Shown one piece after another: positions 26,228 through 35,632 of a stretch of 64,000 nt of DNA. The notes under the pieces are model-generated. The model worked only from the letters and a program-made list of their open reading frames with translations. It searched no databases and had not been told where the DNA came from. Source of the stretch: Pseudomonas viridiflava. GTDB lineage: Bacteria; Pseudomonadota; Gammaproteobacteria; Pseudomonadales; Pseudomonadaceae. The stretch is taken from the NCBI RefSeq assembly GCF_900573885.1, contig NZ_UPSE01000499.1, forward strand, positions 97,772-161,771, given 5' to 3'. The position numbers and the translations under genes are program-made. Numbering within the stretch: the first letter of the stretch is position 1; every line of letters starts with the position of its first letter.

Positions 26228-27586
26228 TTAAACCGAGAGCAGCAGGAACTCGCGTTCCCAGGAGCTGATTACGCGCTTGAAGTTCTCGTGCTCGGCACGC
26301 TTCACGGCGATGTAACCGCTGACAAACTTGTTGCCCAGGTACTTCTCGACAGTCTTGGAGTTTTCCATGCGCTCCAGGGCGTCTTCGATGGTCAGCGGCA
26401 GGCGCAGGTTACGGCGCTCGTAGCCACGACCTTTAACCTGGGCGCTCGGGTTCAGCTGCTCCACCATGCCGATATAGCCGCACAGCAAGCTGGCGGCGAT
26501 AGCGATATAGGGGTTGGCGTCGGCGCCCGGCAGGCGGTTTTCCACGCGGCGGTTCTGCGGCGACGCATCCGGTACGCGCAGGCCCACGGTGCGGTTTTCT
26601 TCGCCCCATTCCACGTTTACCGGCGCCGAGGTGTCGGGCAGGAAGCGGCGGAAGGAGTTCACGTTTGGCGCGAACAGCGGCAACAGCTCAGGAATGTATT
26701 TCTGCAGACCACCGATGTGGTGCAGGAACAGCTGGCTCATGGTGCCGTCTTCGTTGGAGAAGATGCTCTTGCCGGTGGTGATGTCGATGATGCTCTGGTG
26801 CAGGTGCATCGCGCTGCCGGGCTCGCCGGTCATGGGCTTGGCCATGAAGGTGGCGGCCACGTTATGTTTCAGCGCGGCTTCACGCATGGTGCGTTTGAAG
26901 ATGATGATTTGGTCGGCCAGGTGCAGGGCGTCGCCGTGACGGAAGTTGATTTCCATCTGCGCGGTGCCGTCTTCGTGGATCAGGGTGTCCAGATCCAGTT
27001 CCTGCAATTCGCACCAGTCATACACGTCTTCGAACAGCGGATCGAATTCGTTGGCGGCGTCGATGGAGAACGACTGGCGACCAGTCTCGGCGCGGCCGGA
27101 ACGGCCAATCGGGGCTTGCAGCGGATAATCCGGGTCGTCGCTGCGCTTGGTCAGGTAGAACTCCATTTCCGGCGCGACGATAGGCTGCCAGCCCTTCTCG
27201 GCGTAGAGCTTGAGCACCTTCTTAAGGATGTTGCGCGGCGACAGCTCGATCGGGTTGCCTTGCTTGTCGTAGGTGTCGTGAATCACCTGGGCGGTAGGCT
27301 CGATGGCCCACGGTACGAGGAACACGGCATTTTCGTCCGGGCGGCAGATCATATCGATGTCAGCCGGGTCGAGCAGGTCGTAATAAATGTCGTCTTCCAC
27401 GTAGTCACCGGTGACGGTCTGGAGCAAAACGCTCTCAGGCAGGCGCATGCCCTTCTCGTCGATGAACTTGTTCGTGGGCGCAATCTTGCCGCGCGAAATG
27501 CCGCTTAGATCACTAATAAAGCACTCAACTTCGGTGATCTTGCGCTCTTTCAGCCAACTGGTGAGTTGGTCGAGTTTGGGACTCAT
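26228..27586 (-). CDS. spuB: Gamma-glutamylpolyamine synthetase (glutamine-synthetase family)
   Basis: The 452-residue GS-fold ligase is related to PuuA. It has an N-terminal beta-grasp domain with FISDLSGISRGKI, a catalytic region with EMEFYL (~residues 142-147) and HQS-type ATP loop MHLHQSI, and the C-terminal RRVENRLPGADANPY. It ligates glutamate to a polyamine amine using ATP, the first step of the gamma-glutamyl pathway. A CAACTGGT-rich N-terminus and the ATG at 27586 follow a GAGG ribosome site. It lies downstream of spuA by 43 bases. Confidence 0.93.
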   Translation of the reverse strand: MSPKLDQLTSWLKERKITEVECFISDLSGISRGKIAPTNKFIDEKGMRLPESVLLQTVTGDYVEDDIYYDLLDPADIDMICRPDENAVFLVPWAIEPTAQVIHDTYDKQGNPIELSPRNILKKVLKLYAEKGWQPIVAPEMEFYLTKRSDDPDYPLQAPIGRSGRAETGRQSFSIDAANEFDPLFEDVYDWCELQELDLDTLIHEDGTAQMEINFRHGDALHLADQIIIFKRTMREAALKHNVAATFMAKPMTGEPGSAMHLHQSIIDITTGKSIFSNEDGTMSQLFLHHIGGLQKYIPELLPLFAPNVNSFRRFLPDTSAPVNVEWGEENRTVGLRVPDASPQNRRVENRLPGADANPYIAIAASLLCGYIGMVEQLNPSAQVKGRGYERRNLRLPLTIEDALERMENSKTVEKYLGNKFVSGYIAVKRAEHENFKRVISSWEREFLLLSV

Positions 27587-27629
27587 AAAGACCTCAGGGG
27601 GGATTTAAAACCTAGCTCTATAGCTAAGC

Positions 27630-28382
27630 TCAGCGTTGACTCGCCCGCTTGCGGCAGGCATCTCCAAATGCCTGGAAGATGGCGAGGTATTCGGGGTTGG
27701 AGGCCACTTGCCATTCGGGGTGCCACTGCACGCCGAGGGCGAAGCTTCTGGCTCCCTCTACCGAGACCGACTCGATCAGTCCGTCTGGGGCCAGGGCCTC
27801 TACACGCAGGCCCGGCGCCAGACGTTCAACGCCCTGACCATGTATGGAATTGACGCGAATCTCGCCTGGCAAACCAAGGCCGGCGAGCACGCCACCCGGC
27901 TGCACATGCAGCGGATGGCTGGGTGAATACTGCACTTCCACGGGCTCGTTTTCCGGCTCGCGGTGATCCATGAAGGTGCCGGTTTCGTGAACTTTCTGGT
28001 GCAGGCTGCCGCCAAACGCGACGTTCATTTCCTGAAAGCCGCGGCATATACCGAATACGGGCACACCGGCGGCCACGGCTGCGCGAATCAGGGGCAGCGT
28101 GGTGGCATCGCGTTCAGGGTCATGAAGCGTTCCGGGCGCACTCGCCGGGCCGCTATAAAGGTGGGGTTCTACGTTGGACGGCGAGCCAGTGAACAACAGG
28201 CCGTCTAGACTCTCCAGCAGGGCGTCGAAATCGAGCAATTCGGCCAGCGAAGGAATGATCAATGGCAGGCCACCTGCGCCGACGGCCACTGCCCGAACGT
28301 ATTTGTCACCCGCTATATGGTAGGGATGGAGGCCGACCTGCTTGGTGCAGGCGGTAACGCCGATTAACGGCAGGCGCGACAT
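27630..28382 (-). CDS. spuA: Class I glutamine amidotransferase-like gamma-glutamyl-GABA hydrolase
   Basis: The 250-residue PuuD-type hydrolase has a catalytic triad Cys113 (FGICRGFQ), His221 and Glu223 (VQWHPEW). It releases glutamate from gamma-glutamylated polyamine breakdown products. It is the first gene of the minus-strand spu operon and is divergent from spuI across a 277-base control region. Confidence 0.93.
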   Translation of the reverse strand: MSRLPLIGVTACTKQVGLHPYHIAGDKYVRAVAVGAGGLPLIIPSLAELLDFDALLESLDGLLFTGSPSNVEPHLYSGPASAPGTLHDPERDATTLPLIRAAVAAGVPVFGICRGFQEMNVAFGGSLHQKVHETGTFMDHREPENEPVEVQYSPSHPLHVQPGGVLAGLGLPGEIRVNSIHGQGVERLAPGLRVEALAPDGLIESVSVEGARSFALGVQWHPEWQVASNPEYLAIFQAFGDACRKRASQR

Positions 28383-28659
28383 GGGACACCCGTTTTATTG
28401 CTGTTATGGGTTTGAACCGGAGCTTAGCCTTGTTCATTTTTTTACACAATAGTGATGTAAAAAATCTAACACGGCTCGCTGAGCGCCGCGCCAGACAAGG
28501 GCGCCAAGGGGGTTCAGATGCCCTGAAACGCCCTAAAAATGGCCACTGCGCCCCGAATCAGGGCAAAATGTGGCACTATTGACAGCCTGAGGCGATTAAG
28601 ATTGACTCACACCCCATCAGTCTGATGATTGATATTTTTAACAATAAAGGTGTTGCATC
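28383..28659. promoter_or_regulatory. spuA/spuI divergent control region with an AT-rich inverted repeat
   Basis: This region carries the promoters for both directions. A perfect 9-bp inverted repeat, TTTTTTACA (28438-28446) and TGTAAAAAA (28456-28464), separated by 9 bases, lies 56 bases upstream of the spuA start and is a plausible operator. A partial sigma-54-like TGGCAC at about 28570 has the wrong spacing. No gene is seen. Confidence 0.6.
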
Positions 28660-30036
28660 ATGTCGGTACCCCCGCGTGCCGTTCAGCTTAACGAAGCGAA
28701 CGCGTTCCTTAAGGAACATCCTGAGGTCCTGTTCGTCGACCTTCTTATTGCAGATATGAATGGTGTGGTGCGCGGCAAGCGCATCGAGCGTGCGAGCCTG
28801 CACAAGGTTTACGAACGCGGCATCAACCTCCCGGCTTCTTTATTCGCACTCGATATCAACGGCTCGACAGTGGAAAGCACTGGCCTGGGTCTGGATATCG
28901 GCGATGCCGACCGTATCTGCTACCCCATTCCGAACACGCTATGTAATGAGCCTTGGCAGAAGCGTCCGACCGCGCAACTGTTAATGACCATGCATGAAAT
29001 GGAAGGCGAGCCGTTTTTCGCCGATCCACGCGAAGTGTTGCGGCAGGTGGTCGCGAAGTTCGACGAACTGGGCCTTACTATTTGCGCCGCGTTTGAACTT
29101 GAGTTTTATCTGATCGACCAGGCAAACGTGAACGGCCGGCCTCAGCCGCCGCTGTCGCCGCTGTCGGGCAAACGTCCGCACTCCACTCAGGTTTATCTCA
29201 TCGATGACCTGGACGAGTACGCCGAATGCCTGCAAGACATCCTCGAAGGCGCTAAAGAGCAGGGCATTCCTGCTGACGCCATCGTCAAGGAAAGTGCTCC
29301 GGCGCAATTCGAAGTGAACCTCCACCATGTGGCCGATCCCATCAAGGCGTGCGACTACGCCCTGCTGCTCAAGCGTCTGGTGAAAAACATCGCCTATGAC
29401 CATGAGATGGACACCACCTTCATGGCCAAGCCGTACCCCAACCAGGCGGGTAACGGTCTGCATGTGCACATTTCGATTCTGGACAAAGAAGGCAACAACA
29501 TCTTTGCCTGCGATGACCCGGAACAGAACGATGCCCTGCGCCACGCCATTGGCGGTGTGCTGGAAACCATGCCGGCCTCGATGGCGTTCCTCTGCCCTAA
29601 CGTCAACTCGTACCGCCGTTTCGGCGCACAGTTCTACGTGCCGAACTCGCCGAGCTGGGGTATCGATAACCGTACCGTAGCCTTGCGCGTGCCTAACGAC
29701 ACCCGCGATGCCGTGCGTATCGAACACCGCGTTGCCGGCGCCGATGCCAACCCGTACCTGCTGCTCTCGGCAGTGCTGGCCGGCGTGCACCACGGCCTGA
29801 CCAACAAGATCGAGCCAAGCGCACCGGTAGAAGGCAACTCCTACGAGCAGAACGAGCAGAGCCTGCCGAACAACCTGCGCGACGCCTTGCGCCTGTTGGA
29901 CGACAGCGAAGTCATGGCCCGTTATATCGACCCGAAATACATCGACATCTTCGTCGCCTGTAAAGAGAGTGAACTCGCCGAGTTCGAAAACTCCATTTCG
30001 GACCTCGAGTACAACTGGTACTTGCACACGGTGTAA
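28660..30036 (+). CDS. spuI: Gamma-glutamylpolyamine synthetase (second GS-family ligase)
   Basis: The 458-residue GS-family protein has ELEFYLIDQ (~residues 147-155), HVHISILD and RIEHRVAGADANPYLLL, and is paralogous to SpuB. It matches SpuI, which gamma-glutamylates putrescine in P. aeruginosa. It is transcribed away from spuA and followed by a terminator. A second paralog at a single locus suggests division of substrates among polyamines. Confidence 0.93.
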   Translation: MSVPPRAVQLNEANAFLKEHPEVLFVDLLIADMNGVVRGKRIERASLHKVYERGINLPASLFALDINGSTVESTGLGLDIGDADRICYPIPNTLCNEPWQKRPTAQLLMTMHEMEGEPFFADPREVLRQVVAKFDELGLTICAAFELEFYLIDQANVNGRPQPPLSPLSGKRPHSTQVYLIDDLDEYAECLQDILEGAKEQGIPADAIVKESAPAQFEVNLHHVADPIKACDYALLLKRLVKNIAYDHEMDTTFMAKPYPNQAGNGLHVHISILDKEGNNIFACDDPEQNDALRHAIGGVLETMPASMAFLCPNVNSYRRFGAQFYVPNSPSWGIDNRTVALRVPNDTRDAVRIEHRVAGADANPYLLLSAVLAGVHHGLTNKIEPSAPVEGNSYEQNEQSLPNNLRDALRLLDDSEVMARYIDPKYIDIFVACKESELAEFENSISDLEYNWYLHTV

Positions 30037-30044
30037 GTACCCAT

Positions 30045-30075
30045 TCAACGCCGGCCCTCGGGCCGGCGTTGTTTT
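30045..30075 (+). terminator. Terminator of spuI
   Basis: A strong CAACGCCGGCC / GGCCGGCGTTG stem is followed by GTTTTAT, starting 9 bases after the stop. A second weaker stem (ACACCGCAG / CTGCGGTGT) followed by TGTTTGTG lies at 30101-30130. Confidence 0.88.
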
Positions 30076-30270
30076 ATCCGCTTAACCACTTGAATTGCCT
30101 ACACCGCAGCCTCGCGCTGCGGTGTTGTTTGTGTGCCATGGCCAGCCCAGACGTGCATCGAATCCACAGACATGTCGCGGCTCGCTCAGTTGTAAAGGAT
30201 TTGAGCGAAACTCCGTTCGCCGCACGGTGTGTGCGGCCCATGCTGTGAACCGACACGTAAGGAAGTCGTC

Positions 30271-31341
30271 ATGCCACGCTTTTTAGCCGCACTGCTGTTT
30301 GCTGGCTCATCCGTTTTGCTCGCCGCCCCGGCCGTTCATGCCGAAGACTTGGTGGTCTACAACTGGAACGACTACATCGCCCCGCAGGTGCTGGTCGATT
30401 TCGAGAAAGAAACCGGCATTCATGTCGATTACCACACCTACAGCACCGCCGAGGAACTTGAAAAAGCCTTGGCCAGCGGCGAGTCCATCGATATTGCCGT
30501 GCCTTCCCACGACACGCTGCCCGCCCTGATCAAAGCCGGGCGCTTGCAGCCGCTGGACCTCACCCGCCTGCCGAACCGCTCGCACCTCGACAAACAGCTG
30601 CTCAGCAAGCTCAACGCCGTGGACCCGCAAAACCGCTACGCCATTCCGTATCTGTGGGGCGCCGTCGGCCTGGCCATCAACGTGCCGCAAGCGGAGAAAG
30701 CCTTCGGCGGTCCGCTGCCGAACAGCTGGAGCTTGCTGTTCGATCCGGCGCAAAGCGCCCGTCTGGCCAGTTGCGGTATCAGCGTGCTGGATGCGCCGGA
30801 TGAAGTGATGTCGGTCGCCATGAACTACCTCGGCCGCAGCCTGGCCCACAGCCCGCCCACGCAGATCAAACAGGGTGGCGAGATGTTGCAGGCGGTTCGC
30901 GGCAACATCCGCTACGTCGACAGCGAGCGCTATATCGACGACTTGAAAGAAGGCCGGCTGTGCATGTCGCTTGCCTGGGTGGGCGATGCGTTGGGCGCCA
31001 GCGCCGCTGGGCAGAACGTGCAGTTCGTGGTGCCGGACGAAGGCTCGGTGCTGTTTATCGACAACCTGGTGATTCCCAGCAGCGCCCGTCGCGCCGACCT
31101 CGCCCATCGCTTTATCGACTACGTGATGCAACCGAAAGTGGCCGCACAAATCACCGCCGAAACCCTGTACCCGAGCGGCAACGCCGATGCGCGCCAATTC
31201 CTAGACCCGGCCCTGCGCGACCAGCCTGGCTTGTACCCAGACCGCGCCACCAAGCGCCGACTGGCTGCGCTGGAAGTGCTGCCGGAGAAAATCTCGCCGA
31301 TCAAAGACGAGGTGTGGGGCAAGTTTCGTAGCGGCAGTTAA
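30271..31341 (+). CDS. Orphan periplasmic polyamine-binding protein
   Basis: The 356-residue PotF-family solute-binding protein has a signal peptide (to about AVHAED, residue ~23) and LVVYNWNDYIAPQV. It lacks the C-terminal ...TRSWTKIKSGK tail of SpuD/E, ending KDEVWGKFRSGS. It is encoded between spuI and aguR with no permease or ATPase gene of its own, so it may feed SpuFGH or act as a sensor. Start MPRFLAALLFAG follows GGAAG. PAO1 has the same gene here, as I recall (PA0295). Confidence 0.88.
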   Translation: MPRFLAALLFAGSSVLLAAPAVHAEDLVVYNWNDYIAPQVLVDFEKETGIHVDYHTYSTAEELEKALASGESIDIAVPSHDTLPALIKAGRLQPLDLTRLPNRSHLDKQLLSKLNAVDPQNRYAIPYLWGAVGLAINVPQAEKAFGGPLPNSWSLLFDPAQSARLASCGISVLDAPDEVMSVAMNYLGRSLAHSPPTQIKQGGEMLQAVRGNIRYVDSERYIDDLKEGRLCMSLAWVGDALGASAAGQNVQFVVPDEGSVLFIDNLVIPSSARRADLAHRFIDYVMQPKVAAQITAETLYPSGNADARQFLDPALRDQPGLYPDRATKRRLAALEVLPEKISPIKDEVWGKFRSGS

Positions 31342-31440
31342 GGCCTAAGCCCAACGGTGCCGGCCACACGCTACGTCCGACTACCAAGATTGCCGACCTG
31401 TCCGCCAAGTCAGTGCAGTGAGGGCGGGCATGTGCGTATC

Positions 31441-31475
31441 GTTGGGCTTCGCCTTTGGCTCAACCCAACCTACCC
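31441..31475. repeat. Single arm of the GTAGGTTGGG palindrome family
   Basis: TTGGGCTTCGCC followed by TTTGGCTCAACCCAACCTAC matches the right arm of the element at 1779-1884. No partner arm is visible nearby, so this is a solo or decayed copy in the aguR leader. Confidence 0.7.
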
Positions 31476-31534
31476 CCCGCTTGCCCCCACCGTGCGGCGT
31501 GACGTCCAATAGCGCCTCGCCAGAGGAGAGTTCT

Positions 31535-32176
31535 ATGCAGCGTCCCGCCACCGCCCGCAAACCCCGCGCCAGCAGCCAGGCGCGCATCGCGTCCATTCTG
31601 GATGCCGCGCGCGGTTTGTTGGCCGAAGAAGGGGTTGCCGGCCTGTCGATTTACAGCGTGGCCGAGCGCGCGCTGATGCCGCCCTCCTCCGTGTACCACT
31701 TCTTTGCCAGCGTGCCGGCCATTCTCGAAGCGCTGACGGCCGATGTGCACGCCGCCTTTCGCGCCACCCTCGAATGCCCCATCGACCACGCCAGCCTGCA
31801 GCACTGGCGCGACCTCTCGCGACTGGTCGAGCAACGCATGCTGGACATCTACACCGGCGATGCCGCCGCCCGGCAGCTGATCCTCGCTCAGCACGGCCTC
31901 ACCGAAGTCACCCAGGCCGACCGCCAGCACGACATCGAACTGGGCCGGCTGCTGCACGCCCTGTTCGACCGCCACTTCCCCCTGCCGCAATTGCCCACCG
32001 AGCTGGATGTGTTCGCCCTGGCGCTGGAACTCAGCGACCGCGTATACGCCCGCTCGGTGCAGCAATACGGCGAGATCACTCCGCGCTTGGCCGAAGAAGG
32101 CATGCGCGTGTTCGATGTTTATCTGGGTTTGTACCTGCCGGCGTTCCTGCCCAAGCGCGAAACGCGGGCGGAATAA
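31535..32176 (+). CDS. aguR: TetR-family repressor of the agmatine genes
   Basis: The 213-residue protein has an N-terminal TetR HTH (RIASILDAARGLLAEEGVAG...SVAERALMPPSSVYHFF, residues ~15-60). It stands immediately upstream of aguB, as AguR does in P. aeruginosa, where it represses aguBA and responds to agmatine or N-carbamoylputrescine. An AGAGGAGAG ribosome site lies 4 bases before the ATG. A candidate operator lies just after its stop. Confidence 0.9.
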   Translation: MQRPATARKPRASSQARIASILDAARGLLAEEGVAGLSIYSVAERALMPPSSVYHFFASVPAILEALTADVHAAFRATLECPIDHASLQHWRDLSRLVEQRMLDIYTGDAAARQLILAQHGLTEVTQADRQHDIELGRLLHALFDRHFPLPQLPTELDVFALALELSDRVYARSVQQYGEITPRLAEEGMRVFDVYLGLYLPAFLPKRETRAE

Positions 32177-32180
32177 CCGA

Positions 32181-32208
32181 TATTTATCTGCTTATTTATC
32201 GATAAATA
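32181..32208. promoter_or_regulatory. Candidate AguR operator upstream of aguB
   Basis: A perfect 16-bp palindrome, TATTTATC-GATAAATA (32193-32208), is preceded by a further direct TATTTATC at 32181-32188 spaced 12 bases from it. It lies 104-131 bases before the aguB ATG. The size and symmetry are typical of TetR-family operators. Confidence 0.65.
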
Positions 32209-32311
32209 GCCACCAATAGACAAAATCACCTTCTAAGTCGGATTTTTATCGACTATAAAGTGGCACCTGCAAAACGGCCTTTGCGCCTGCCAACAAGAAA
32301 AGAGGTGTTTG

Positions 32312-33190
<879 letters not shown>

Positions 33191-33199
33191 CACCGACCT

Positions 33200-33264
33200 G
33201 TAGGAGCGGCTTTAGCCGCGATGCTCTTCTCCATCAACAGCATCGCGGCTAAAGCCGCTCCTAC
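33200..33264. repeat. Perfect 26-bp inverted repeat between aguB and aguA
   Basis: Arms at 33200-33225 and 33239-33264 are exact reverse complements (GTAGGAGCGGCTTTAGCC... on the left) around a 13-base loop. It is a dispersed Pseudomonas palindrome of the GTAGGAGCGGC class and sits between two co-directional genes, so it may form a strong hairpin in the aguBA message. Confidence 0.88.
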
Positions 33265-33287
33265 AAGTACCCAACAAGGTATTTGCA

Positions 33288-34382
33288 ATGACCACACTGA
33301 CCACCCCCCCCCGCGCCGACGGGTTCTCCATGCCAGCCGAGTGGGCGCCCCACAGCCAGACCTGGATGGTGTGGCCGCAGCGGCCGGACAACTGGCGTCT
33401 GGGCGGCAAGCCGGCGCAAGCGGCGTTTACCGCCGTGGCCAAGGCCATTGCCCGCTTTGAGCCCGTGACCGTGTGCGTGAACGCCGACCAATACGAAAAC
33501 GCGCGCGCGCGCCTGGATGCCGACAATATCCGCGTGGTGGAAATCACCACCGACGACGCCTGGGTACGGGACACCGGCCCGACTTTCGTGCGCAACGCCA
33601 GCGGCGAAATTCGCGGCGTGGACTGGACCTTTAACGCCTGGGGCGGCTTTGACGGCGGGCTATATTCGCCCTGGACCCGCGACGATCAGGTGGCCAGCAA
33701 GATTCTCGAAATCGAACGCCGCGACCGCTACCGCACCGAAGGGTTTGTGCTGGAAGGCGGCTCGATTCACGTGGACGGTGAAGGCACGGTGATCACCACC
33801 GAAGAATGCCTGCTCAACCGCAACCGCAACCCGCACCTGAGCCGCGAAGACATCGAAGCGGTGCTGCGCGATCACCTCGCGATCGACACCGTGATCTGGC
33901 TGCCCGACGGCCTGTTCAACGACGAAACCGACGGCCACGTCGACAACTTCTGCTGCTACGTACGCCCCGGCGAAGTGCTGTTGGCCTGGACCGACGACAC
34001 CCAGAACCCCAACTACGAACGCTGCCAGGCCGCGATGCGCGTGCTGGAAAGCGTGAAGGACGCCAAGGGTCGCCAACTGGTCGTGCACAAAATGCCGATT
34101 CCCGGCCCGCTGTACGCCACCGATGAAGAATGCGCGGGCGTGGATTTAGTGGCGGGTACGCAAGAGCGCGACCCGTCGATTCGCCTGGCCGGTTCCTACG
34201 TGAATTTCCTGATCGTCAACGGCGGCATCATCGCCCCCAGCTTCGACGACCCGAAAGACGCCGAAGCCAAAGCCATCCTGCAGCGGCTGTTTCCGGAGCA
34301 TGAAGTGGTGATGGTGCCGGGACGGGAGATTTTGCTGGGCGGTGGCAATATTCACTGCATTACGCAGCAGCAGCCGGCCTGA
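33288..34382 (+). CDS. aguA: Agmatine deiminase
   Basis: The 364-residue guanidine-modifying enzyme is of the peptidylarginine-deiminase fold. It carries the catalytic Cys357 in GGGNIHCITQQ and the substrate residues in NETDGHVDNFCCYV... and WVRDTGPTFV. It hydrolyses agmatine to N-carbamoylputrescine plus ammonia, and pairs with aguB. An AAGG site lies 13 bases before the ATG, weaker than for aguB. Confidence 0.96.
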   Translation: MTTLTTPPRADGFSMPAEWAPHSQTWMVWPQRPDNWRLGGKPAQAAFTAVAKAIARFEPVTVCVNADQYENARARLDADNIRVVEITTDDAWVRDTGPTFVRNASGEIRGVDWTFNAWGGFDGGLYSPWTRDDQVASKILEIERRDRYRTEGFVLEGGSIHVDGEGTVITTEECLLNRNRNPHLSREDIEAVLRDHLAIDTVIWLPDGLFNDETDGHVDNFCCYVRPGEVLLAWTDDTQNPNYERCQAAMRVLESVKDAKGRQLVVHKMPIPGPLYATDEECAGVDLVAGTQERDPSIRLAGSYVNFLIVNGGIIAPSFDDPKDAEAKAILQRLFPEHEVVMVPGREILLGGGNIHCITQQQPA

Positions 34383-34395
34383 CCGCGTAGCCCGC

Positions 34396-34511
34396 TGCCC
34401 TCTCCCCCAGCCCCTCTCCCGCACGCGGGCGAGGGGAGCAGAACACCGATCAACCCGACAACGCCGCATCGCCCCCTCTGCCCGCTTGCGGGAGAGGGCT
34501 GGGGAGAGGGT
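34396..34511. repeat. REP-type palindrome pair
   Basis: Two facing CCCTCTCCC/GGGAGAGGG elements, each with a CCCGC..GCGGG core, as at 18920-19037. They fill the convergent gap between aguA and the diguanylate cyclase gene. Confidence 0.85.
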
Positions 34512-34525
34512 TTGGGTCGAGCCGC

Positions 34526-35509
34526 TTAAGCCCGAATAATCCGGTTCTTACCCTGCCGCTTGGCGTTGTACATCGCCGCATCTGCGCGGGCAAAAAGGGT
34601 GTCGAGGGTGACGTCGGCATCGGTCAGGCTGGTCAGGCCCTGGCTGACCGTCACGCCAAAGGTCACGCCGCTGCAGCTGAATACCAGCCGCTGAATTTCC
34701 CGCTGCAGCCGTTCGGCAATCTGCAGGGCCAGCTCTTCGGTGCAGCAGGGGAATAGCGCGGCGAATTCTTCGCCACCGATGCGCCCGAACAAATCGCCAC
34801 GACGCAACGCGGCGCTGCCGCACTGGGCGATGCGTTGCAGCACCACGTCGCCCATCTGGTGGCCGTAGGTGTCGTTGATCTGCTTGAAGTTGTCCACGTC
34901 CAGCAGCAGGAACGCCAATGGCGCATCTTCTTGGGTGGCTTGCTGGAATTCGGTGTGGGCGCATTCGAAGAAGTAGCGGCGGTTGCTGCTTTGCGTCAGC
35001 ACGTCCGTGGTGGCCAGGCGATGCAGTTCGCCTTCGAGGTGTTTCTTCTCGGTGATGTCTTCGGCAATGCCGACCACAATCAGCGGCTTGCCGGCTTCGG
35101 CCTGGCGACTGATAAAGCATTTGTCACTCAGCCAGCGCAGTTGGCCGTCGGCGCGCAGAATGCGGTATTCGCGGTCTTCCACGGCACCTTTGACCAACAC
35201 CTCGGCGAGGGTGGCGGCGGCATGTTCCATGTCGTCGGGGTAGATGCTGTTGAGCCATTCGCCGTAGTCGGCCATCAGCAACCCTGCGTTACGGCCGAAC
35301 ACCCGCTCGTAAGCCGGGCTGACGTACAGAATGCGTTGGGCATCCCAGTCGAACGCCCACAGCACGATGTTTACGCTGTCCAGCAGCGAGCTGAACATTT
35401 GCTCACGTTCGCGCAAACGCTCCACTTCGCCGCGGCTATGCAGCAGCGCCAGAGTCAGTTCTTCCAACTCGGGGGAAAGTGGCGGTGTTAATGGGGAATG
35501 TTCGTCCAT
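34526..35509 (-). CDS. PAS-GGDEF diguanylate cyclase
   Basis: The 327-residue cytosolic protein has a PAS domain (~residues 35-155), ending DITEKKHLEGELHRLATTD, and a GGDEF domain. The active site is GGEEF (245-249). An RRGD (236-239) lies five residues upstream, matching the allosteric I-site RxxD, so product inhibition is expected. It makes c-di-GMP. Start MDEHSPLTPPL is chosen because the frame extension runs over the desA terminator. PAO1 has a similar gene near aguA (PA0290). Confidence 0.9.
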   Translation of the reverse strand: MDEHSPLTPPLSPELEELTLALLHSRGEVERLREREQMFSSLLDSVNIVLWAFDWDAQRILYVSPAYERVFGRNAGLLMADYGEWLNSIYPDDMEHAAATLAEVLVKGAVEDREYRILRADGQLRWLSDKCFISRQAEAGKPLIVVGIAEDITEKKHLEGELHRLATTDVLTQSSNRRYFFECAHTEFQQATQEDAPLAFLLLDVDNFKQINDTYGHQMGDVVLQRIAQCGSAALRRGDLFGRIGGEEFAALFPCCTEELALQIAERLQREIQRLVFSCSGVTFGVTVSQGLTSLTDADVTLDTLFARADAAMYNAKRQGKNRIIRA

Positions 35510-35576
35510 TAGATGTCCTTTTCTATCAACGAAACTACGACCATCCGCGCAGCATAAGGTGCCAATCCATGACACA

Positions 35577-35602
35577 GAAAAAAGCCCGCCGTTCGGCGGG
35601 CT
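35577..35602 (-). terminator. Terminator of desA
   Basis: An AGCCCGCCG / CGGCGGGCT stem with a short loop is followed on the minus strand by TTTTTTCTG, 30 bases past the desA stop. Confidence 0.9.
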
Positions 35603-35632
35603 TCGGCGCTCTATGGCGCAGTTATAGCCTGT

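Noticed and set aside
28565..28590. Sigma-54 promoter before spuI
   Set aside because: TGGCAC is present but the GG to GC spacing is one base off and no TTGC core is found at the -12 position.
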